Shown one piece after another: positions 35,634 through 47,701 of a stretch of DNA of 64,000 nt. The notes beneath the pieces are model-generated. The model saw only the letters and a program-made list of their open reading frames with translations, was not told the origin of the DNA and did no database searches. Numbering within the stretch: the stretch's first letter is position 1; every line of letters begins with the position of its first letter. The stretch is from Davidsoniella eucalypti (Eukaryota > Ascomycota > Sordariomycetes > Microascales > Ceratocystidaceae): assembly GCA_004009845.1 (NCBI GenBank), contig RMBW01000018.1, positions 186,001-250,000 on the forward strand. The letters run 5' to 3'. The translations under genes were made by a program, and so were the position numbers.

Positions 35634-35751
35634 TTTGAGCAACTATATCTCTTGGCCGAGGTAATGGTGCCCATCTTGAACACAACGAGACTATGGGTAT
35701 GTCAAGAGAATGATGTTAAGCATATGTCCAGGCCTTAGTCTGGAGTCATAT

Positions 35752-35858
35752 GATATTAGTGATCGAGCAGAATTTAATTCAATGATATTTCTGGAGCATA
35801 CCATGAGACGGCTGTTTCGTGGCTAACCATAGGTATACGTTAAAAGTCAATCAAATAA
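35752..35858 (+). repeat. Two diverged copies of the same element end
   Basis: 35752-35774 (GTCATATGATATTAGTGAT) resembles the segment preceding the 25-nt core at 21481. About 60 bp on, roughly 35833-35858 (GTATACGTTAAAAGTCAATC) resembles the core itself. Similarity is about 75 to 85 percent by eye, so these are tentative. Confidence 0.4.
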
Positions 35859-38800
35859 TTCATCAGCTGCTCAAAGTAGGCTCTGTCACCTGTGATGTAG
35901 TAGTATATCAGCGTATTATACTTCTCGATATATAAGCAATAAAAGCACGTGATATGATATCTCAACTGTCAGATAAAGCAAGACCAAGCCATCGGGCTGT
36001 TAGCTTATATAACACGTATATTGTCGATGACATCAATAAATTAGTGTATCTTCTAGATATGTACAATGGAACTTAGGGTGTCTATAAACCTCTCATCTCA
36101 ATATCAACTCATTTTGGTGACATTTCTAGTAATGGCCATTTCTATAGCAGGTAAAATATATCTTCTTGGTTGTGGTATACCGAGATAGCAAGATCAAAAG
36201 AATAGTAGGCTCTATCACTTGGAGAATTGTACAATTTTACAGAAACGCACGATGAGGAACTCCCCGACAGCAAATGAGGGGTTGAAAGAGAAAACACGGG
36301 AAAATATAGGCAGACTTGCTGTTCGGTTATGTTTGTCTAATGCACATTATTGACTCAGGCCAAACAAGAAAAGGACAGGTTTCTTTTATTATTCTCTCAA
36401 AGAAGTCTGCCTGTGATTCACGGTATTCTGGAATGGAAACTGATAAGATAAATCTTGCCATGCATGTCGATAGAAGACACAGTTAAGCGAGTTTTCTTTT
36501 TTGTAAGACATATATTAGCTGGCAAAACAGAACAATATTCGGGCTTCTTCAATGTCCAAGGCGTTTTTGTCTTCTTTCTCTATCTAATACCAGACGACCA
36601 TCAGCATCCCGCTGTTTCATTTGTTCTTCTTCACCCAGCGTCTTCTTATCTCCGGATTCCGCTCTCAATGCAGCCAGCTGCTGGCCCGTCTTATGAAAGA
36701 TTCCTGCCTATCATGAGAACATGGAGGATACTTAGGTGGGTTGGAGTTGGCAAATCACAGCGCAAAATGTTTCGGCGATCCCCTCAAAACGGCTATGCAG
36801 GCATGTCTCGAACGTTGAGATATCTTTCGAGAATTAGAAAAGATGATGATAAGCGGTAAGCGGTAAGCCATCATATGTAAGACTAGTTGTGAATTTGACT
36901 ATCGCCGGTACTAACAAAGAAAAAGAAAGCCCACTTCCTTGCCTACAGACACGGCCATCCACCAGGAAGATAGGCACTCCAGTTGTCTATCCCCAGTGTG
37001 ATAGATCACCTCGCGTAGCAACCTTGGCTATCACATTCCTTTTTTTCTGTTGTTTTCCGCTTAGCTATTGTTCTTCTTTCTATTTCTTACTGGACATGCT
37101 GCGGGATGAGACAACACGTACATGTACATACATATATGCACGAATACACATATGGACAGGTACTGATAGGTGGTCACTAACTGATATAACAAGATCCACA
37201 TCATGGCAGACAACAAGACAACCAAGCATGGTTGGTTCAGCCAATAGAAATATCACCGCTTCGAGTATATTAACACTAGAAAGAGAGAGAGAGAGATTAG
37301 TTGGTATGTTGCATAGCGACAAGAGGATATGCCACATGCCAGAAGCCGGTATCTCGATGTTACTTTGAAGCTAGTGTCTATAAGCCCTGAATAAGGAGCG
37401 ATTTACTTAACACCATGCATCGATATTTTTGCTGTGGGTGTTGAACCACATCTACAGTCTTAAAGCACTAGCCTGTAAGTACATGCATTGCAAGGTACAG
37501 ACACATATAAATGCGTATATACAGTGTAATCATACGAAGATAGTTGTACATGGACCGCATTCTAGAACCTGCACGTCGCTATTCTCAGTAATGCCAACAC
37601 TCGATATGGAACTATAAGAACACAAGGAAATCCCTTTCCTTATATTGAAAGCTCTTGTCTTGCTTGTCCGCGCTACAACCCAAAATCAGAAAGACACAAG
37701 AGCGAGAGAAACAGGTAAGACCCATGGTTCAGAGATGCCTTCATGTACATGTTCCTAGGTATATATGGCCGGTAGAACTACTGATATTCCTAGTAGACAA
37801 GGCGAGTTCCAGTGGTTTGCTTCGTCTGTACTAGGATTTGAAGCATAGAAGAAGAGAAAGGATTCTTTTATTTTACAATAATAGTAATATTAAAGGGAAC
37901 GCAGAAAAGGGCGGTCGAGACCAGGGCTTTGAGTATGAAGGGGAAATTCTGGAAAGAAAAAGTTACCGGTAGGGGCCAACATGCAGATTTCAAGTCTAAT
38001 GCAGCCCTTTGTATTCATGTTTGCGTCTTTTCGTTTCTTCCACCGCTTTTATATAGTGACATGTATACATACATGCTCTCCATATCATACGTTAAACTAA
38101 GATAATCAAAGCCTTTCCTTTATCTAAAGAAAAAAAGAATGCGTATATAACGCCCGTGTGTACATACAGATGCTGATATCTGTACATGATAGGTGCATAT
38201 CACATTACATATGCAGGGCCATCCGCCCCCGTAAGCCTTGTCTCGAGTTCTGTTGTATTGAAAAACAAAAATTAAATTCGACAAAAAAAGGTTCCATGTC
38301 TTTAGAACCAAAGTGTGGAAATGGGTTCTATTGTATCGCCTGTTGTAGTTAGAAAAGGAAAAGAAAGCAAATATTCTTACGCATTGTAACATTAAGATGA
38401 CACGACAAGGTACGACATGATATGGTCAGCCTCAGAAAAAGGAAACATACAGGAAATCAAGTCATGTATGTAAAAGCCGAATGTGGAAAGAAATGCTAAT
38501 CTGATATGTGACTAATTCTTTCTGTAGCCACACCTCTTGATGTAGTAACGACGGCACGGTATATAGCAGGCTTGAACATGTATGATCCGAGCATCCGATA
38601 GGTATTAGAGAGGATGGGCTAGAGAAGAAGCAGACCAAATGGACATAAATGTGACGTATATATGATATGCGCAATGAAACTCGGCCAAAAGAGGGGAAAC
38701 CCTCCGTAGAAAAGACAAAACAATGTTGGTGTGGGATTTGACGATAGGTGCAAAGAAGCAAGATATTATAGAAAGCAAGAAACTGAGCAACATAGATAAA

Positions 38801-38988
38801 AAGGAAAACAAATTAATTAGCAGTTTGCTACGGGCGACCTTTCTGTTAGCCTAAGATGTCATGAGAATGAAGAATAATGTCGTTATAAACACGAGTCTAG
38901 TGACTGCTCACCAATAAGACGTGTATAAATATATCTTTGAGCCCCCAATATGCTACGGGAATCTGACGCCTCACCGTGATATCCACGC

Positions 38989-40600
38989 TTATAAACCGCT
39001 CACCGAGAAGCTCAGCAGACTTCCTGCTGACAAGCCCGCCACAAGACACAAGCCCATGAAGCCGCCAGCCGCTTCACGCTCGCCCTCGTCGACATGGTCG
39101 TTCGACGCCATCATGCAGGTCGATGCTAGCCAGCCGTTGGTCATGCCAAACGGCAGCTGTACCAGGAATAAGTAGAAGAAATCGCTGCTGATTATCGCGC
39201 CACGGCCGCCAATGTTGCACAGGAGATAGAGCGGTAAGAAGCCGATGCGTAGCATGCTAAAGAGAAACAGCGCGCGAGGGCGATGCTGCAGAGAGAAAGG
39301 CAGAATCGTGGCAATACGGCCACATAAATCTCCCAAGTTCCAGAAGAAGAAGGCCAGAGGAATAAAGGCGCTGGGCTTGAACAAATCGCTGGAATCGGCA
39401 GCAGCCTCAGAAGAGCGCACAGATACAATCTTACCAGTGAAGACGGGGAAGAACATGGCAACTACAAAGCACATGAAGATGCCGGCAGCCGGCCAGAACA
39501 ACTTGTAGAATAGACTCGACATGCTGACAACCTTGCGCGAAGCACGCTCGGCTTCGGCGATGCTGTGGACAGAGTCCGCCATACGCTCAACGAGACGATT
39601 CTCGACAATGCGGTTGTGGCGGCGCACAAGCGGCAAAAGCGACACCAAAGCTGCCAGACACACGATGACGGCAGTCAAGAAGGGGAACAGCGCTGACGTC
39701 ATTTCAGCCATCTTGTTAGCATCATCGTCGCCGCCGGATTTCTGGCGAGCCGAAGCTGCCAGCGAGGTCAAAACCTGCGCAACGGGCGGCAAAACACCCG
39801 CAATGCCCTGGCCGGCCATCAGACCTTGCGTATACTCCGGACGTCCAAAGCTAGCAGAGAAGGCAAAGGCGCCGTTCTGAATAAGACCGGTGGCTAGGGC
39901 GGCTACGGCGACCATACTGAGCACAAACACAAGATATAGCGCGGGGCTGAAGCCGGTGAAGAGGATGGTTGAGAGGCCCAGAAGGAAGAACACTACAGTG
40001 TCGATAGTAAAGGCCATCTTCATGCGGAACGGATATGAGGCGGTCTCTTGGATGTTGGTGAGCACGAACATGGCTGCAAGGTTGGTCAATGTTGAGACGG
40101 TCAAAATGGCTGACTGGAAGTTCTGCAGGATCCACGGACTAGCGGCAAACCGCTCTTGGAAGTAGGGCGCCGAGGCGAGGAACATGTTCCTAGAGATCGT
40201 GACTGGTTATTATGTGGTGTCGATAGATAAGAGAATGCACTTTGCGCCTGGACAGACGACTGACTTACCATGGCCATAACATAGCCATACCTATCACTGC
40301 GAATAGCGAGTACTCGAGCCATGAGAATGGGATATCGCCTCCGTCATGGTCGCTACCATCGTCGTGATCTTGTGGAGTTGGGTCTTCGTCCTCGAGCTCG
40401 GTTGGCCGTCCGTACAGCGGTGCATATTCTGGACCTGTCTGCGCCTTGCCGGGCCGCAGCCAGGCGTTGACAGACGACAGCAGTCCAGACGAGCGGCCCT
40501 GCGCCACAGATAATAGCGAAGGGCCCGTGTTATTGGCGCTGGCTGTGTCCATCGTCGAAGTGGCTCGGCGGCCGGTTTCGGCGTCGCGGAAACGCGACAT
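38989..40600 (-). CDS. FUN26: Equilibrative nucleoside transporter
   Basis: Exons 40600-40269 and 40189-38989 give 510 residues; the 79-nt intron has GTAAGT and CTAG ends. The protein belongs to the SLC29/ENT family. Yeast Fun26 is an intracellular (vacuolar) broad-specificity nucleoside and nucleobase transporter. The first ~100 residues are hydrophilic and acidic (ELEDEDPTPQDHDDGSDHDGG), followed by TM1 ending in the family signature GMAMLWPWN-MFLASAPYF, which the splice restores. Further TM helices include VFLLGLSTILFTG, then GLIQNGAFAFSASFG, the conserved YTQGLMAGQGIAGVLPP, a loop with charged residues, KLFWPAAGIFMCFVVAMF, FFFWNLGDLCGRI and GLCLVAGLSAGSLLSF. About 11 spans fit the family. 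The neighbours are unrelated and distant. Confidence 0.92.
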
Positions 40601-43600
40601 TGATCGGCGGCAAAGAAGTCGAGGTCGCTGAATGGAAATGCGTAAGCGGAAATTATATGAGGCGCGAAAATATATGCGATTAGTGGATTTGCGTCTCGTT
40701 GCTGTTGTGATTATGTTTTGTTGGTGTGGCTGCGACTCCTGTAAAGTTAATAAAGACCGTCAATCCACTGGCTATATGCACAATATGCACCAAATGGTAT
40801 GCGATAAGTGCAATCAAAGAACCCACTAAATTGAAGGCGTACTCGCAAGGAAAGATCGGATACAAGGATGTTTATCTTATCATCATAGTCAACCTCTCCG
40901 TGACGAGGGGAAAAACAGCTCAAGTGATTTCCAACCCAAGCAACCCGAGAGGGAGGGCACGCGCCATCTCTCATAAGAGAAAGAGAGATCAGCCGCGCCC
41001 TTTTGCCCTTGTGGTTCCTTGGTCAAGTGAGTCGTTGCAGGATCTTATTCTCTTCGTATCTACAAAATAAAAGATGTGCGCCCATGTAATTACATATACG
41101 ATAATACATCTATAATGCTTCAATAGCTTGTGAAATCAAACAAATGTCTATCACATTATCCAAGAACTGTAACACTTAATTACTCAACGTTATTTATGTC
41201 TGTAGCCACTGGTCTTGCGGTCTCTCCGGCATGCAAGGTTTCAGCATGTAACATAGCCAACCCTATTGTATATGTTAACCCTAGTGTGCCCTGAATATTA
41301 ATTAACATGTCATGATAACTTTGATGTGCTGCCTAATCTTGCACTCTAGGCAACAGGAAAACCCACGGTCGTCTGAAGTTGATTGATTCAATTCACGATT
41401 CACCATCACCGTAAAGTCGGAGCTCACCGGTGCTGATGTACATTGCCACATTACATAGGATATGGAGATTCCCACTGATGCCAATATAATCTTAATCTTG
41501 GTCACACTGTTCAAGACTACATCACATGCCTAACCGTTTTTGTTAAAAAACAAGGCTTGCTTCATAGTTGAGCATATCTGTCTATACATATGCAAGTCGT
41601 GGCATTGCATTTATCTTGGAGATGTGTAGCACAAAAGCATCTTTAAATGCATTGATACGTAATACAATGTGCAACTAATTTAACAGTAGAGCTTTAAGTA
41701 AACATTATGTATAGTTGCTATATAGAAAAATAAAATAAAATAAGTATACTTTACTCTACATCCTATCAGCTATATAGAACATAGTTCTGATAAAGACTAG
41801 CTGTATCTTTTGATTGTAGGCCGATTGATAACGGCTTCACTTTTTAACCCTAGTGTATAAGCTGAAATCTTTGTGCAACCGCAGGAGTTGACTTTAATAA
41901 AAAGCAGTGAAACGTGTGATAAGAGCCTAATCTGAAAGAAGACGTGTAGAAGAAACATCGGAGAATATAATTTGGGTAGGAGAACCCAGTTCTGATCTTG
42001 TCGTGGCTGATCATTTACCAGAAAAAGGAGACGATGTGCGGTCGACGTTAGTAAGGAGCATTCTAACTAAGTCCCTCAACGGTGTTCAATGAAAGAATCA
42101 AGAACAAGCGGATCAATGACAAAGTTATAAACACATGGCCATACTTTGACGAAAAAGCTATGCTATGGGATACGCTACTTTTAGAGTTTATATGTAGATG
42201 TCTCGTGATATGCTGCGATTTAGAATGAGTATGTGATTAAACACGGAAAGGAGAACTTTGAGAACAGCCGTTATCTTTGGCGGCCTACTAGTGGAAATAC
42301 ATGTGTCTACCATTCCTAGTAATTGACAACAGCTTGCTTAGCTTACAGCAGAATGAAACGGCACCTGACCTCACGATACCCAACTGATCATGGATAAGAA
42401 AGACAGCTCATCAGTTAGCCAACTCATAACGATTTAGAGCAAAGATAAAGGATGTAAACACGGCATCTATATGACGAAAATTATATGAGAGCCGGGGATA
42501 GAGTTGTATTGAAAGCTCATACGTGGCTGAGAGCATGTGAAAATTTACAGAGGAGGCTGAAAGATGGATTCGATGCCGATAGGACTACCTGGATTTAGCT
42601 GAGCCTTAACTAAGGGAGGCTATAGAGTACAAGGCCATTAATTCCGAAAATAAAACTCCCGGGAAAGTTTCTAGTCCATATCCTAAGAAAAAAAACAATT
42701 CATCCCCTCCTATCTCCTCGCCTCCTTCTGCTTCCTCGGGGAGCCAGAGCCACTAGCACTGAACACTCCTTCTCTTTTAGGTCTGGCTTGTTTCCAGGCA
42801 GTCGGAACCAGTAGCAACAAGTTTACCGCATCTTTCGTTTGATTTCACCAGTCTGCAATAGCCCTTTATTGGGCAACTTCGAGGGAGGCGGAGGGAAGCA
42901 AGAGGTGACCCTGTTTTGTTTTGGGCATACCCATATTGGACCTGTTTTTACAATATAAATAGATAGATCACATTATAGCACGTCTAATATTGGGACAGGG
43001 AGGGGGAACAGATAGGAAATGGAGTAGCAAGCTGATGGAAGATGAAGGGATTGAGCTGGGATAGAGGAGCACAAGGTGCTTCTTGTAACTATCAGTGTTT
43101 TCCTATTACTACGCTATCATATAGTGACTATACCAATATATGCCCGAGTAGGAAACATGGGCACAGCTCGATTGCAATAAGATAGTGGAGTTCTTTGTTT
43201 TCTGGGTATCATTTCTATTGTATGTCTGATACGGAGAAAGAGGGGAAGGTCTCTAAACAGCCACTAGGAAGCAAACAATGGAGCAAGTACTACTATGTAT
43301 CTTATTCGTATTTTAATAGTAATACACGTAGTAACAACGAGTATAGCAAATACTCGTGCAACGCCCCACAATATTCACCATAGAATATTGTGGGGGCGAG
43401 TACTGGATGAGTACATGGCATGTCCATGTACTTTTTTGCTGCTTGTTTTCTCTGGCCTGGCTTGATTACAGCTGTACTTTTGACTGATTCGGCTGGCTGC
43501 ATATTGGCGAGAACGCCAGGGCTTTGACTTGGCTGCATTGTTCTCGTATATATATAACTAGTAGACTACCATCGTTTATTAGTTGGTTATATGTTCTTAA

Positions 43601-46600
43601 CATCTAGGCTATGGTAGGATGGATCCCTTGACATGAAAAGACAGACGTGCCTTGCTGCATAGATAACTGAGGGTAGTTGAGCAAGATAGGAAGCCCTCCG
43701 AACAAAAGGCTTTGCTTTCTCAGGCTGATTCTAGTGACAAGTACGGACTTGACTTGAAATGTATGATGACGTTGAAGAAAGCCATCAGATACGGACCAGA
43801 TCAATAAACTTGATACCTGAACAATAACAGGAATGAATAGAGAACTGGCCTAGGCCGGCCTGGCTATCAAAGCATAGGACCCTGTCCTTGCAAATTTGTT
43901 TTAGTCTCGCTAGTTTAGTTGTAAAAGGGACAACACGATGACGCAGAGACAAGTTGGAAAAGACGAAAAACTTTGATGAATACGGCTAAGAGGGGTCGTG
44001 TACGAAAACAATATACATTTGTACAGTAGGTGTACGCTGTTTTATATTATTATTTATCATACAGACTTGGTTTTACGTGCTGGAGGGCCTCTGCGTATGT
44101 GACTAGCTAGTCATAGAGTAAATAGACGACGATGAATAGGCTATAAAGATGCTAGTGCTAGCATATCTGTATAATCAAATCTGATTTAGTGATAGTTATG
44201 CCGTATAGGTATATTGTATATATTCCGTTGCCTCTTAGTATGTATACTACTCGGCCATGTAGTATTACCAACTAACGTAATGATACCGAAAAAAGAAACA
44301 AAAAGATGGCATTGACGTTGACATGGGCATGATGAATCTTCAGATGTTTCCACATCAGAAAGATAGGAAAATTATCCCCTCAATCCAATATTGATCTTGT
44401 TATTCCACTGCACGTACGTTGCTAGTTTTCATTGTAGGGTGGCAATGACGGCTTCTTACGCACTTAAACACAATAAACAAGACCAGAGATTAACCACATG
44501 CCTTGCCAATCGTAGCATTTCTGGCTAGGTAGGATTTTGCTTTGATAGAAGTAGGTTCCCTGGCAAAAAGGCGCATCGACTATGAATGGATTGAGTTGGT
44601 TGAAGGGCTCAGAATCGTCAGACAAAGTGCCGAGCCAGTGCTTGTTTCATTTCTATTGTCTCTTTAATGCGTTCCCATAGAGTTGTAGTGCACTGTAGCA
44701 ATATGGATATTATTGAGAATTAGATACCCTCCATTTGCTTTGGGAGATCTGGAGTCAAAGACAAGAAGGAAAATATGTGGGAATCTAATGATGTTTAGCT
44801 TGATTAGAAGAAAAACCCAAGTGAAGAATAACACGGACTCAACCGAAGCACACACAACGACGCAAACTATATACTTGATACTACCCGAGGAGATGATATT
44901 GCTATACATTATGTGTAATATCAGACACAAGTTAATGGGCCTTGAACGCAATAGAATAACAGCAGATGAAATCAGACGTATATCAATAGTAAGATTAGAG
45001 GACACTGTTAACGAGTGAGCAAGGAAGAAAATGAAGTTTTTTGCATTTTGTTCAGTGATAGAATGGCTTTATTTGATAGATAGACCGCCTTCAAGTTTTA
45101 AGAAAAAAAGAAAGAAAAAAAACAATTTCCTAGGCTCGACAGGGATTTTATCTTTCATGCAGGAAATTGCTTTCCTCCTGCCCAAAGTGAAATATTTGTG
45201 TATTATTCTTATTCATCTTCCTGTCTTGAAATATGTGATTGCGTGAGAAAAGGCAGACAAAGTGACAGTAAAAAAAAAAAGTGGAAAAACAACTAGCGGT
45301 AAAACGCAGGCAAATCCGCCTGTGTAATTTATATGTATAATTTCTTTGTCAGTATCTTGTTTTTGACATGATTGTCGGTTTTGGGCAAATTGTTTAACTT
45401 TAGGTGGATAAACTACAACATGCAATTGTTCTTTAAAAGATCGGACAAGATTATTGTTATTTTGTATTTTGTTCATTAAAAGGGTATGTGGACTCGACCT
45501 CGAACCTCGAGTATACTCCAAAATAGAAAGAAGGAAACAGAAAAGAGGGGTTTTCTTGGACATCACACCACTTATTTCAACATCCCGAGAACAAAATGAA
45601 AATACACCATTTCCTAATAAAAAAGAATTAAGAAAAACAAAGGTTAAAGAATATTGAGCAAAAGAAACATCGTGAGAAAGTGCGAGGCCGAGACCAATGC
45701 TAGCTGTAAATAGCAACTACTAGTGGTACTAGAGGAAGCAGTATTTTTAGGTTTTTTGCCTAAAGCCATAGCATTCCCATATAAAATCATGGGGTCCCAC
45801 GAAAAAAAAGGAACGACAAGAGATATCGTCAAGGACAGGGCCTGTAAAATAGTGAGAATGGATCGATCGATGTTTAGTTAATTTTCTCTTTCTTTGTTGT
45901 GGAGTCAACCCATAGCCTAGTCATCGTTCAATGACCCCCGTCTTGTTATTTTCTAGCTTCAACATGTCAACTTGCTGTTTGATTCCTTCTTCTTCATAAT
46001 GAGATGCCTCGATCTAGTTTCCGCCCAACAGTTGACTTGCTGTGGTCATGTCTTCTATCTACATATATAAGATGTATTTGCCCCCTTGGCCCTTTCAGAT
46101 CCTTGTGCGGCTACGACGATAACGACAACACACAGACATCTAATGCAAGCATTTTTCCTATGTCTAAAGAGAATCATATCAACACAATACGTACATATGC
46201 TACTGCAACACATATGTACCTAAAGCCCGGGGCTGTAGACTAGACTGCATGTCCATCCATCTGCAATGCTTGCGTTGCAACGTGAATTGCGACTCTTCTC
46301 TACACGTACTTGGCAATTTTATTATCTATTTATCCATATTGTTCTATGCCGGCCGAGAAACACACTTTTTCCTGGCCATGCGAATTCTTCACCGATGTTC
46401 TTTTTTTGCTTGCCTGTGTTGAACTTGACGATAACGAGTGCTGCTATTTCTACAGGCAGTTGTTCTTCCTGATCCCATACTCCGACTCTACTTGCGTTTC
46501 ACTAGTTCACAGTGAAAGTAAAACAATGTTGAGTTCTCCTTTGTCGATGTAGATAGTGCTATTCTTTGTTTGTTTCTTCATCCCGATTAGCCGGAAACAT

Positions 46601-47701
46601 CTTCTCTCCGTCTCTCATTTTACCGTATTTTGTTTTGTACACGATATGAGTCTGCGCTATGGCTCAGGGCCGCGTTTAATTTTGATAGTAAGCACAGTCG
46701 TCCCGCCCAGACGGAAGTTTCCGTTGATCAAGCAATTTATAATGTAAGTCTTGCTATAAGCGTCAGTGTACATATATAGAGTTGGGGCAATAAAAATAGT
46801 GCCTGTAATGGAGGCAAAGCCATAGTAAATCGGAAACTCAAAGCACTCAGAAAAGCAGAAGCGACAAAAGGCAAAACTGTGATGAAAGGATCTACAATCT
46901 TTGGTATCTAGTATTTGCCATAATTTCGGTATTATCAACTTACAAAGTCTGTCTGGTTGAAGTGGAAAGAATGATATTCTGAAATGCGATATTTGAGTTT
47001 TAACGTTATATCATGAAGTTACCCTTTACTATTGTACGTATGTGAAATAATAAGGAAGAAAAGTCAGCATCGACATTTTCTCACCGACTCAATCGAATAT
47101 AAATACTAATTATTTATTATTTATTATTAATTTTTAATACAATTTTTTCTTCTTCATTTTTTGGACTAGGTTCGGCACTTGGGCCTTACTTGACTTGATT
47201 CCTAGGTGAATAATAAAAAGAGAAAATAGGCCACACACAAAAAAGAATAACCAAGATAGATCTACTACGACAGCTATATTCTTGTTAGAGTAAACAGCCT
47301 GATCCTCCCGGCTCTTTTCCTTCTGACTTTTTTCCTTTTCAGCTATTACAAAAGCGCTAGATTAAAGGAAAGAAAGAAGACGAGTGGCGTCTGATCATCG
47401 TTCCCTCCTTCTTTCTCTCTTCCTGATATCCGCGCTGTCATATCATTTCCTCTCCTCATACACACTCCATCTTCGACCATCTTTCCTTCCGAGATCAAGC
47501 AAGTCCCCGTGAGACTGTTGTACCATCCACATCATACACTATCTTGATTTATATATACCCTGGGGTCTAGCCACGAAGAGCAAGAAGAAGAAGATTTGAC
47601 ACAAAAACGCTCGAGGCTTTGCTTCTCCTAGACTCAGATATTCGATTTCTACATACACACAAATATATACCTAGATCGCCGTTCTCTGCTAGCTCGCAGC
47701 T
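40601..47701. other. 7.1-kb gene-free region
   Basis: This lies between the divergent FUN26 (-) and LaeA-like (+) genes. It is AT-rich throughout, with an ATTT/TTATTA stretch near 47100-47150. A cluster of hairpins at 43337-43432 is listed separately. Open frames are short, domain-free and mostly paired across strands. The last ~200 bp before 47702 contain TATATATACC (about 47551-47560) and may be the promoter and 5' UTR of the methyltransferase gene. Confidence 0.45.
43337..43438. repeat. Cluster of three strong hairpins ending in a T run
   Basis: Hairpin A, 43337-43357: ACGAGTAT pairs with ATACTCGT around a 5-nt loop. Hairpin B, 43362-43398: a 15-bp stem CGCCCCACAATATTC with its complement, one bulged G, loop ACCATA. 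Hairpin C, 43410-43432: AGTACATGG with CCATGTACT, 5-nt loop, followed at once by a T run to 43438. Weaker pairing (TACTAC with GTAGTA) exists just upstream at about 43287-43333. The spacing is tight. It could be a structured noncoding RNA with a terminator or a composite of foldbacks. No known RNA family is recognised. Confidence 0.55.

Larger units (their letters stand above)
35491..38988. other. 3.5-kb gene-free region with short repeats
   Basis: The left 400 bp hold the repeat cluster described separately. An AG microsatellite lies at about 37279-37294. Open frames near 36.5-37.4 kb have no recognisable domain. The right end should carry the 3' UTR of FUN26. Confidence 0.45.

Noticed and set aside
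36889..37368. 159-aa open frame downstream of tRNA-Leu
   Set aside because: Built from microsatellite and AT-rich sequence; an antisense frame of similar quality exists.
41268..41860. Repeated TTAACCCTAGTGT near 41275 and 41846
   Set aside because: A 13-base match is expected by chance in a window of this size.
45213..45716. 167-aa minus-strand open frame
   Set aside because: Phe/Leu/Val-rich from A runs on the other strand, no domain; chance frame.
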